Assembly: GCA_022616055.1 (NCBI GenBank)
Contig: JAKEFM010000359.1
Location: 1-37,022, forward strand
Reading direction: 5' to 3'
DNA: 37,022 nt
Source of the DNA: Planctomycetota bacterium
GTDB taxonomy: Bacteria > Planctomycetota > UBA1135 > JAKEFM01
Shown here: positions 23,260-30,250 of the stretch, piece by piece
Layout of the letters: each line of letters begins with the position of its first letter
How positions within the stretch are numbered: the stretch's first letter is position 1
Notes under the pieces: generated by a model
Databases searched by the model: none
The model's input: only the letters and a program-made list of their open reading frames with translations
Told to the model about the DNA's origin: nothing
Position numbers and translations under genes: made by a program

Positions 23260-24221
23260 GCCGCTTCCGCGAGGAGATCGACCGCCTCCTCAAGGAGGCG
23301 GAACTGCAGGGTCGGGACGCCCTGGAGGAGGCGCTCGCCGCCGTCCGTTCCTTTCTCGACGCGCGGGGCCGTGCCGACCTCCCCAGCGACCCTCCCGCTT
23401 CGAGGGGAAAGGGCGCGACCCTCCCCCTCGCCCCCCCCGCGATCCTCGACATCCCTCCCGACCGGGGCCGGTACGGGATCGTGGGGCGCGGCCCGAAGAT
23501 GACCGCCGTCTTCGATCTCCTCGAGAAGATCCTCCCCTCCTCCTACCCGGTCCTCGTCCTGGGCGAGTCCGGCACGGGGAAGGAGCTGATCGCCCGCGCG
23601 CTCCACGAGTTCGGGCCGAGGAAGGGGAAGCCCTACGTCTCCGAGAACTGCGCGGCGATCCCGGAGACGCTCCTCGAGAGCGAGCTCTTCGGCCACAAGC
23701 GCGGCTCCTTCACGGGGGCCGTCGCCGACCGCAAGGGCCACTTCGTCGCGGCGAACAAGGGGACGATCTTCCTCGACGAGATCGGGGACATGTCCCCGAC
23801 GATGCAGACGAAGCTCCTGCGCGTCCTCCAGGACGGGGAGGTCCGGCCGGTCGGCGGGCAGGAGACCTTCCACGTCGACGTCCGGGTCGTCGCCGCGACG
23901 AACCAGCCGCTGCGCGAGCGCGTCGGGAAGGGGCTCTTCCGGGAGGACCTCTACTTCCGCCTCGCGGTCCTCGAGCTCCGGCTCCCGGCGCTGCGGGAGC
24001 GGAAGGAGGACATCCCCCTCCTCGTCGAGCACTTCCTCGCCCGCGCCTCGGCCGAGGCGAAGCGCGAGGTCCGCCTCGCCCCCGAGGCGCTCGAGCGCCT
24101 CCTCGCCCACTCCTGGCCCGGCAACGTCCGGGAGCTCGAGAACGAGATCCGCCGGGCGGTGGCCCTCTGCGACGGGACGATCAAGGCTTCCGACCTCACG
24201 CCCGAAGTCGCGAGCGGCTGA
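23256..24221 (+). CDS. sigma-54-activator-type AAA+ protein lacking receiver and DNA-binding domains
   Basis: 321 aa; a TTG at 23256 overlaps the helicase stop. An N-terminal helical stretch of about 65 residues (RFREEIDRLLKEAELQGRDALEEALAAV) leads into a complete NtrC-type AAA+ domain: Walker A GESGTGKE (103-110), the sigma-54 contact loop GSFTGA (150-155), Walker B IFLDEIGD (171-178), sensor I ATNQPL, LYFRLAVLELRLPALRERKEDIPLL and WPGNVRELENEIRRAV. Such proteins hydrolyse ATP to remodel the sigma-54 RNA polymerase closed complex. It stops at about DLTPEVASG, so there is no C-terminal Fis-type helix-turn-helix, and no receiver or GAF domain at the N-terminus. It might act from solution or through a partner. 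An FHA protein gene follows shortly. Confidence 0.9.
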   Translation: MSRFREEIDRLLKEAELQGRDALEEALAAVRSFLDARGRADLPSDPPASRGKGATLPLAPPAILDIPPDRGRYGIVGRGPKMTAVFDLLEKILPSSYPVLVLGESGTGKELIARALHEFGPRKGKPYVSENCAAIPETLLESELFGHKRGSFTGAVADRKGHFVAANKGTIFLDEIGDMSPTMQTKLLRVLQDGEVRPVGGQETFHVDVRVVAATNQPLRERVGKGLFREDLYFRLAVLELRLPALRERKEDIPLLVEHFLARASAEAKREVRLAPEALERLLAHSWPGNVRELENEIRRAVALCDGTIKASDLTPEVASG

Positions 24222-24245
24222 GGCGCGGCTCGAGGAGCAGCGCCG

Positions 24246-24253
24246 GTAGAATC
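24246..24253 (+). promoter_or_regulatory. GTAGAATC motif, likely -10, before the small ORF and FHA gene
   Basis: TAGAAT ends 22 nt before the ATG at 24275. It lies in the short gap after the AAA+ gene, so the small ORF and FHA gene may form their own transcription unit. Confidence 0.5.
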
Positions 24254-24274
24254 CCCGGGCTTCCAGATCGCTCG

Positions 24275-24430
24275 ATGGGGGCCCGTCACCTGCTCCTCCC
24301 CGACGGAACGGATCGCGTCCCGCGTGGAGCCCCCGCGGTCGGCCGCCTCGGGGCCGCCGCCGGCCCGAGCTTGTGGATGCGGACCCTCGCGACGGAGGGC
24401 GAACTCCTCCGGGAGCCCCACGGGGACTAG
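24275..24430 (+). CDS. 51-aa small ORF immediately upstream of the FHA gene
   Basis: An ATG at 24275 opens a 51-codon frame (MGARHLLLPDGTDRVPRGAP...LLREPHGD) ending at TAG 24428-24430, two bases before the FHA gene ATG at 24433. It is preceded at the same distance as other genes here by a GTAGAATC motif. Nearly all third codon positions are G or C, as in the neighbouring genes. It has no membrane span or cysteine and no family I recognise. It could be a small protein of its own or a leader peptide whose translation feeds ribosomes into the FHA gene. Confidence 0.55.
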   Translation: MGARHLLLPDGTDRVPRGAPAVGRLGAAAGPSLWMRTLATEGELLREPHGD

Positions 24431-24432
24431 GG

Positions 24433-25566
24433 ATGGGAGCCGTCGCCCGTTTCGTCGTTTCCGAGGCGGGACGGAGCAAGTCCTACCGGATCGGGCGCGC
24501 GCAGTTCTCCGTCGGCGGCGCATCCGAGTGCACGGTGCATCTCGCCGATCCGGGCGCGTCGGGCGTCCACCTCCGCATCTCCCGCGGCGAGAAGGGGTGG
24601 GTCCTGGAGCACGCAGGCTCGCCGGCCGAGGTCCGAGTGAACGGCCACCCGACGAAGCGCTGGTTCCTCCGCCCCGGCGACGAGATCTCCATCGCGGGAG
24701 CGAGGATCGCCTTCGAAGGGGAGGAAGCCCCGGCAGCGCCTGCCCCCGCCCCCGCGACCGGCCCACCCGTCGCGCCTGAAGGGGTCGGGCCGAGAGCGCC
24801 GGCGGCCGGACACCCCGGCGCGCAACCCGCGGGACACGTGCGACACCACCCTCCCGCGAAGCGGGGCCTGCCGGCAGCCGCGATCTTCGGGATCTCCCTC
24901 GGCGCCGTGGGCGTCGGGATACTGGCCCTGTTCCTCCATCTCCGGAGCGGCGCAGGGAGGGAAGAGGCGAAGGCCGCGGGCCCCGGCGAGGCGGAGGAGT
25001 TCGTCTCGACGGTCCTCGAGAAGTTCGAGCGGGAGAACCTCGCCCCGCCGTCGCGCCCGGCTGCGCGCGCGTACCTCAAGCTCTGCGACGAGTTCCTCCA
25101 GCGGTTCGCCGGGCACCCCAAGGCGGGGTGGGTGAGAAAGCAGCGGTCGACCTACGCCCCCGTCGCGATGGAATGGGACCCCCCGATCCTCGCGGACGCG
25201 ATGTTCGAGGCGAGGACGAACGTCGGGCGCCATCGGTACGCCGCGGCGAGGCAGGCGCTCGAGGACTTTCTGCGGAGGAATCCGGCGGCCCCGGACGCCG
25301 CCGAGGCGAAGGGGGAGATCGCGACGATCGAGTCCAACGCGCGCGAGCGCTTCGAGGATCGCTTCGATCGCTGCCGCGACGAGCTCGCGCGCGCCGCATT
25401 CTCGGTCGGGGAAACCCGGCGGAAGTTGCTCGACCAGGCGGTCGCCTACCTCGACGAGGCCGAGCAGGCCGCGACCGGGCTGGAGGCGGCGCTCCTCGCG
25501 AAGGTCAGGGACGAGCGAGAGCGGGTCCGCCGCGAGTTCCCCGACTTCGCAGGAAGGGGCAGATGA
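24433..25566 (+). CDS. membrane-anchored FHA-domain protein
   Basis: 377 aa from ATG 24433; a longer frame from 24373 would overlap the small ORF and lacks a better start. Residues about 10-96 form an FHA domain (YRIGRAQFSVGGASECTVHL, SGVHLRISR, VRVNGHPTKRWFLRPGDEISIAG), which binds phosphothreonine peptides, although the core is GR...S..(S/T)xxH-like with GVHLRIS in place of the usual SRxHxxI. An Ala/Pro-rich linker and one membrane span (about 149-170) follow, then a helical C-terminal part (about 185-377) with Ala/Glu/Arg-rich, possibly TPR-like or coiled-coil segments. The FHA part should be cytoplasmic and the rest periplasmic. Neighbouring AAA+ regulator suggests a signalling link; no Ser/Thr kinase is in the window. 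Confidence 0.82.
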   Translation: MGAVARFVVSEAGRSKSYRIGRAQFSVGGASECTVHLADPGASGVHLRISRGEKGWVLEHAGSPAEVRVNGHPTKRWFLRPGDEISIAGARIAFEGEEAPAAPAPAPATGPPVAPEGVGPRAPAAGHPGAQPAGHVRHHPPAKRGLPAAAIFGISLGAVGVGILALFLHLRSGAGREEAKAAGPGEAEEFVSTVLEKFERENLAPPSRPAARAYLKLCDEFLQRFAGHPKAGWVRKQRSTYAPVAMEWDPPILADAMFEARTNVGRHRYAAARQALEDFLRRNPAAPDAAEAKGEIATIESNARERFEDRFDRCRDELARAAFSVGETRRKLLDQAVAYLDEAEQAATGLEAALLAKVRDERERVRREFPDFAGRGR

Positions 25567-25600
25567 CGACGCCGAAGGGCACGAAGTGCCGCGCCGGGGC

Positions 25601-25608
25601 GTAGAATC
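25601..25608 (+). promoter_or_regulatory. GTAGAATC motif, likely -10, before the CAP-domain gene
   Basis: TAGAAT ends 21 nt before the ATG at 25629. Third exact copy of this octamer in front of a gene, after 21101 and 24246. It probably drives the CAP-GT39-PHP run. Confidence 0.5.
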
Positions 25609-25628
25609 GCCCGACCCCCCCGCGTCGG

Positions 25629-27347
25629 ATGCGGATCCTCCCCCTCCTCGCCGCCGGTCCACTCCTCGCGGGCCCCCTCCAGGCGAGTGCCCGCCAGCGC
25701 GCGGAGGGAGCCCCCGCTCCCCTCGTCTCCGCCGCGCCGGTCGACTCGCACCTCGAGGAGGCGCGCTCCCTCGAGCGGGAGCGGAGGTTCGCGGAGGCGC
25801 GGCAGTCCTTCGAGCGCGCGCGGCAGGCGGCCTCGGGGGAGGCGACGAAGGCGCGGCTCGCCGGCCTCGCCGCGGACGCGCAGCGCCAGGAGTGGTTCCT
25901 CGGCTTCCTCGGGGACGCCGCGGCGTCCGACCGGGAGAGGATGAAGGGGGTCGACCTCGGGACGGAGGTTCCGGGCGACCCGGTCGGCGGGGACTGCGAG
26001 GGCCTCCGCGTGGCGGGCCCGGCCGGCGAGACGAGGATCGCGTGGAACGAGCTCCCGGCCGCCGGCCTCGCCCGGCTCTTCGCGCGGACCCGGCCGGGCC
26101 CCCGGGACGAGCTGAACGCCGCGGTCTTCTTCCTCCGCGCCGGGCTCGAGCGCGAGGCCGAGCGCGCGATCGCGGTGGCCCTCGCCCGCGCGGCCGAGCT
26201 GAAGGGGGAGGTCGACGGCATCCTCGCGCGCGCCCGCGAGATCGAGGTCCCCGAGGGGGGATTCGTCCGCTTCCGCGACCGCTGGGTGAGCCCCGCCGAG
26301 AAGGAGTCGGTCCTCCTCCTCGAGCGGATCGAGCGCCTCTTCGACCGGCTCGACGCGGCCGAGGGGAAGTCGCGGGAGGGGATCGTCGCGGAGATCCGGA
26401 GCCTGCCGGAGGAGGCGCGGGACCCCCTGGTCGGGGCGCTCCATCGGCGGCGGGAGAAGGTGGTCGAGAGGGTGGTCGCATCCCCCGCGACGAAGCGCCT
26501 CCCCCAGTTGCGGGAGGAGCGCCTGGAACTCGACCGGAGGCGGGCCTACGCCCTGGCGCTGATCTTCGACGAGCAGACCTACTTCCACCCCTTCCAGCCC
26601 CCGGAGTGCCCTCCGGACAAGGCGGCCCTCTATCCCGCCGTCCAGCGGGAGGTGGACCGGCGGGTGGATGCGGTCCGGGAGGCGCTCGCTGCCTCGACGA
26701 GGGTCCCGATCGGGAAGGCGAGGAAGGCGCTGCGCGAGTGGCACGAGGTCGAGCGCTGGATCGCCGAGGCGGCGGGCAAGCCCGCCGAGCCGCCCGAGGG
26801 AATCGGGGTCTGGGCCGGCGTCGACCCGGAGGCGGAGGAGGCGACCGCCTCGAACTTCGCCCTCGATGCCCGGGAGCGGGAGGAGGGTCTGGCGCTCGAC
26901 GCCCGGGTCCTCGCCTTCAACGCGGCGGCACACGTCCGCTACGGGCTCGCTCTCGAGGAGCGCAGGCTGGTCGACGAGACGAACGCGTACCGCCTCCTCC
27001 TCGGCCGGCGCGCCGTCGCCGTGAACGCGAAGGTGGTCCGGGCGGCACGGGGGCACAGCACGGAGATGGCCGATCGCGGCTTCTTCTCCCACTTCTCGGA
27101 GACGCCCGGACGGAGGACTCCCTTCGACCGGATGAAGCTGGAGGGATACGAACAGGGGGCGTCCGAGAACATCGCCCGGACCGGAGGGGCGGACTCTGCC
27201 ATCGATGCGTGGAAGCACTCGGCCGGGCACCACCGCAATCTCCTCGGCCCCGCCCACCGGGAGATCGGGGCGGGCGCGGCCGGCGGGCTCTACACCCTCA
27301 ACTTCGGGACGGGGGACGAGTTCCTCCGGGAGCCGGACTGGAAGTAG
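25629..27347 (+). CDS. secreted CAP (SCP/PR-1) domain protein with helical N-terminal region
   Basis: 572 aa from ATG 25629. The N-terminal signal peptide (MRILPLLAAGPLLAGPLQASA, cut near residue 20-22) leads into a long Ala/Glu/Arg-rich helical region with TPR-like content (HLEEARSLERERRFAEARQSFERARQAA) and a middle region of unknown fold. The last about 130 residues form a CAP domain: LVDETNAYRLLLGRRAV, ARGHSTEMADRGFFSHFSETPG, GASENIARTG and AWKHSAGHHRNLLGPAHREIGAG, including the paired His of the CAP cavity. CAP proteins in bacteria are extracellular or periplasmic, with mostly unknown roles. The GT39-type gene starts 3 bp after its stop, so the two are coupled. Confidence 0.88.
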   Translation: MRILPLLAAGPLLAGPLQASARQRAEGAPAPLVSAAPVDSHLEEARSLERERRFAEARQSFERARQAASGEATKARLAGLAADAQRQEWFLGFLGDAAASDRERMKGVDLGTEVPGDPVGGDCEGLRVAGPAGETRIAWNELPAAGLARLFARTRPGPRDELNAAVFFLRAGLEREAERAIAVALARAAELKGEVDGILARAREIEVPEGGFVRFRDRWVSPAEKESVLLLERIERLFDRLDAAEGKSREGIVAEIRSLPEEARDPLVGALHRRREKVVERVVASPATKRLPQLREERLELDRRRAYALALIFDEQTYFHPFQPPECPPDKAALYPAVQREVDRRVDAVREALAASTRVPIGKARKALREWHEVERWIAEAAGKPAEPPEGIGVWAGVDPEAEEATASNFALDAREREEGLALDARVLAFNAAAHVRYGLALEERRLVDETNAYRLLLGRRAVAVNAKVVRAARGHSTEMADRGFFSHFSETPGRRTPFDRMKLEGYEQGASENIARTGGADSAIDAWKHSAGHHRNLLGPAHREIGAGAAGGLYTLNFGTGDEFLREPDWK

Positions 27348-27349
27348 GG

Positions 27350-29014
27350 ATGGACCCCCTCGCCCGTGCCCCCCTCGCCGCGGGTGCGGGGAGTCGGTGG
27401 AGGCCGCGGCGGGGGACGCTCCTGGGCGGGGGCGCGCTCCTCCTCCTCTGCGCCGCCCTCTTCCTGCGCGACCTCGGGTCGATCCCCCTCTTCGACCCCG
27501 ACGAGCCGCGCTATGCCGGTCCCGCGCGCGAGATGGCGCGCGGGGGGGACCTGCTCGTGCCGCGGCTCAACGGGGAGCCGCGCCTGGAGAAGCCGGTCCT
27601 CTTCTACTGGCTCGTCGCCGGGTCGATCCGCGTCCTCGGGGAATCGGAGTTCGCGGCGCGCCTCCCCTCGGCGCTCGCCGGATGCGCCACCGTGCTCGCC
27701 ACGGCCGCCTTCGCCGCCCGGCGCTTCGGCGGGAGGGCGGGCCTCCTCTCCGGCGCGATCCTCGCCCTCTCCCCGCTCTTCCTCGCCCTGTCGCGGGTGG
27801 CGGTGACCGACATGACGGTGACGCTCCTCGCGAGCCTCGCCTTCTTCGCCTTCGACGCCGCCCGCCGCGGGAGCGGCCGGGCCTTCCTCGGCTTCGCGGG
27901 CGCCCTCGGCCTCGCGGCGGCGACGAAGGGTCCTCCCGCCCTCGCGCCGCTCCTCCTCTCCCTCGCCGCGGCCCTCCTCCTCGACCGGGAGCGGACCCGC
28001 TTCCGCGCGGGGACGCTCGCCGCGGGAGCGGCGCTCTTCCTCGCCCTCGCCCTCGCCTGGCCCGCGGCGCTGCTCCTGCGCCTCGGGGCGGAGCGGTGGG
28101 GGGAATGGGCCGGCGCCGTCGTCGGCCGGGAATCGGTCGGGCGGTTCCTCGGAGGGTACCGCCATCCCCAGCCTCCGACCTTCTACCTCCCCGTCCTCCT
28201 CGGGGGATTCTTCCCCTGGTCCCTCCTCCTCCTCGGGGCGATCCCGCTCGCGCTGCGGACGAGGGGGGAGCCCCGCCCGCGGACCCTCCTCGCCCTCCTC
28301 GTCTGGGCCGGGACGACCCTCGTCTTCTTCTCCGTCTCGCGGAGCAAGCTCATGCCGTACGTGCTTCCCGCGTTCCCGCCCCTGGCGATCCTCTGCGGCG
28401 CCTGGCTGGCGAAGGAGACCGAGGCCCGGGGAAGGGCGCTTCCCTGGAGGCTGTCCGGAGCCGCCGCGGGGCTCGCGCTCCTCCTCGGGGTCCTCCTCGC
28501 TCCCCTCTTCGGGCGTGCCGCCGAGCGCGACGCCCTCCTCCGCTCTCCCTGGTTCGCCGCCGGGGCGGCGGGGGTCGCCGTCTTCGCCGTCGCCGCGGGG
28601 ATCTACCGCCGCGTCCCGCACGCCCTCGCGGCCGCGGGCTTCGCCTTCTCCTCCCTCCTCGGAGCGGCCTCCGACGCCGCTCCGGTCCTCTTCCACGAAA
28701 ACGCGCGGGTTGCCGAAACAGGGCGCGCCCTGGCGGAGTTCGCGGGGCAACAGGGGGCGCTCGTCGTCGTCGGGAGACTCCGGACGGGGGTCGTCTACTA
28801 CGCGGACCGGACGGTCGCGAAGGAGAGGGACCTGGGCTCGGCGCTGCTCCATCGGCGCGAAGGGGCGCCCCTCGTCGTGGCGGTCGAGCGCAAGCGCCTC
28901 GATGCCACTCCGCCGGAGCTGCGCGGCCGGTTCCGCGAGGTCTCCCCCTCGCGGCGGCTCCCGGGAGCCACGACGGCGATCCTCGTCGCCCCTCCCGCGC
29001 CCGGAGGCGTGTGA
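27350..29014 (+). CDS. ArnT/GT39-type membrane glycosyltransferase
   Basis: 554 aa from ATG 27350. About ten to twelve membrane spans with the GT39/GT83 signature in the first periplasmic loop: IPLFDPDEPRYAGPAREMARGGDLLVPRLNGEPRLEKPVLFYWLVAGSIRVLG (acidic pair D49/D51-E52, then R54 and the EKPVLFYW block), and later SRSKLMPYVLPAFPP. Such enzymes use polyprenyl-phosphate sugars and modify lipid A (aminoarabinose, ArnT) or proteins (mannose). The motifs fit ArnT-like enzymes best, but the sugar and acceptor are unknown. The C-terminal soluble part (GALVVVGRLRTGVVYYADRT) resembles that of ArnT-like proteins. Its stop overlaps the next gene (GTGA). Confidence 0.88.
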   Translation: MDPLARAPLAAGAGSRWRPRRGTLLGGGALLLLCAALFLRDLGSIPLFDPDEPRYAGPAREMARGGDLLVPRLNGEPRLEKPVLFYWLVAGSIRVLGESEFAARLPSALAGCATVLATAAFAARRFGGRAGLLSGAILALSPLFLALSRVAVTDMTVTLLASLAFFAFDAARRGSGRAFLGFAGALGLAAATKGPPALAPLLLSLAAALLLDRERTRFRAGTLAAGAALFLALALAWPAALLLRLGAERWGEWAGAVVGRESVGRFLGGYRHPQPPTFYLPVLLGGFFPWSLLLLGAIPLALRTRGEPRPRTLLALLVWAGTTLVFFSVSRSKLMPYVLPAFPPLAILCGAWLAKETEARGRALPWRLSGAAAGLALLLGVLLAPLFGRAAERDALLRSPWFAAGAAGVAVFAVAAGIYRRVPHALAAAGFAFSSLLGAASDAAPVLFHENARVAETGRALAEFAGQQGALVVVGRLRTGVVYYADRTVAKERDLGSALLHRREGAPLVVAVERKRLDATPPELRGRFREVSPSRRLPGATTAILVAPPAPGGV

Positions 29015-30186
29015 GCCCCCGCGTCGCGCTCCTCCTCGCCCTCGCCGCGCCGGCCTGCGTCGTCCCGCCCGACCTCGCGCGGGCGCGGCAGGAGTCGAAG
29101 GCCGCGCGGGCCGCCTTCGCCCCGGATCCGGAGGAGCGGGCGGGGCTCCTCGAGTTCGTCGGGGCGATCCACGTCCACACCGAGCTCTCCCACGACAGCG
29201 ACGGGACGCCCGAGGAGATCGCCTCCGCGGCCCGGCACGCGCGGCTCGACTTCGTCGCGCTGACCGACCACTTCACCCGCAAGATCACGCGTCAGCTCTC
29301 GGGCGTGCGGCGGGGCGTCCTCTTCATCCCCGGGGCGGAGATCTCCCGCAGGGGCGGGTCGATCCTCGCCCTCGGGCTGAGGGAGTGGTTCCAGCCGCGA
29401 GGGCTCGACTGGGACGAGGTGGCGAGCGAGGTCGAGGCGCGCGGCGGGATCCCGTTCCTCGGCCACCTCGAGCACTACCCAGCCGAGCGGGGGCCGGGCC
29501 GGTTCCGCGGAGCCGGGATCGTGAACCTCCACGCCGCCCTCCGGGAGGGGCTCGAGGGGTGGGGGAGCGTCGCCTTCGTCCTCTCGGTCGTCGGGTGGCA
29601 GTTCGGCTCCTGGACGGGGCTGCGCTACCTCCCCCTCGTCCGACGGCAGGACGCGGTCGTCGAGACCTGGGATCGGCTCGCCCAGGAGAGGCCCTTCGCC
29701 GCCTTCGCGGAGTCGGACGCGCACGCCAAGTTGGGGTGGGGGCCGGTCCTCCTCGACCCCTACGACGCGGTCTTCCGACTCGTCCGGACCCACCTCCTCT
29801 CCCCGGCCCGCGAGGAGCGCGCCCTCCTCGACTCGCTCGCCGCCGGCCGCGGGTTCGTCGCCTTCGACGCCCTCGCGGACGCGCGGGGGTTCCGGTTCCG
29901 CGGGAGGGCCGGGGAGCACCTCGCGTTCCTCGGCGAGACCCTCCCCTTCGGCCCCGACGCCCGTCTCGAGGTCTCCGTCCCGGCGGCGGGGAAGGTCGTC
30001 TTCTACCGCGACGGGGTCTTCGTCGCGCAGGTCGCGGGGCCGGAGGTCGTCCTCCCGGTCTCCCGGCCGGGCGTGTGGCGGGTCGAGGTCTGGCTCCAGG
30101 TCTGGGGGACGGACCGGCTCTGGATCTTCTCGAACCCGATCCGCGTGGTCCCGGTCGAGCCCGCGCCGCCCGCGGCGGGCCCCTGA
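29011..30186 (+). CDS. PHP-domain putative lipoprotein (metal-dependent phosphoesterase-like)
   Basis: 391 aa, GTG 29011 overlapping the preceding stop. A short hydrophobic N-terminus ends in LAAPAC (Cys16), a plausible though imperfect lipobox, so it is probably an exported lipoprotein. A PHP domain follows: AIHVHTELSHDSDGTPEEI (His54, His56, His61, Asp62), DFVALTDHF (Asp86, His87), IPGAEIS, FLGHLEHYP and AESDAHAKLG, supplying the usual metal ligands. PHP proteins hydrolyse phosphoester bonds on metals. A C-terminal beta domain (about 300-391, LEVSVPAAGKVVFYRDGVFVAQV) completes it. It is the last gene of the CAP-GT39-PHP run. The substrate is unknown; an envelope phosphate group would fit the context. 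Confidence 0.85.
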   Translation: MSPRVALLLALAAPACVVPPDLARARQESKAARAAFAPDPEERAGLLEFVGAIHVHTELSHDSDGTPEEIASAARHARLDFVALTDHFTRKITRQLSGVRRGVLFIPGAEISRRGGSILALGLREWFQPRGLDWDEVASEVEARGGIPFLGHLEHYPAERGPGRFRGAGIVNLHAALREGLEGWGSVAFVLSVVGWQFGSWTGLRYLPLVRRQDAVVETWDRLAQERPFAAFAESDAHAKLGWGPVLLDPYDAVFRLVRTHLLSPAREERALLDSLAAGRGFVAFDALADARGFRFRGRAGEHLAFLGETLPFGPDARLEVSVPAAGKVVFYRDGVFVAQVAGPEVVLPVSRPGVWRVEVWLQVWGTDRLWIFSNPIRVVPVEPAPPAAGP

Positions 30187-30213
30187 GCGCGGTCGAGGGG
30201 GGGAGGACGTCTT

Positions 30214-30250
30214 GCATGTGGGTCAATTACGTCGTAATTTACCCACGTGC
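30214..30250. promoter_or_regulatory. AT-rich inverted repeat overlapping the AAA/DUF4143 start codon
   Basis: The 13-base arms GTGGGTCAATTAC (30218-30230) and GTAATTTACCCAC (30234-30246) are complementary except at one position and separated by GTC. Extending outward gives 17-bp arms with two mismatches (30214-30250). The centre is AT-rich in a region of very high GC. The right end runs into the GTG start at 30247. It may be an operator for auto-repression, an RNA hairpin blocking initiation, or the site at which the ATPase gene was inserted. Confidence 0.75.

Noticed and set aside
23256..25566. Sigma-54 (-24/-12) promoters near the AAA+ and FHA genes
   Set aside because: No convincing GG-N10-GC site with TGGCAC and TTGCA character was found in the short gaps there.
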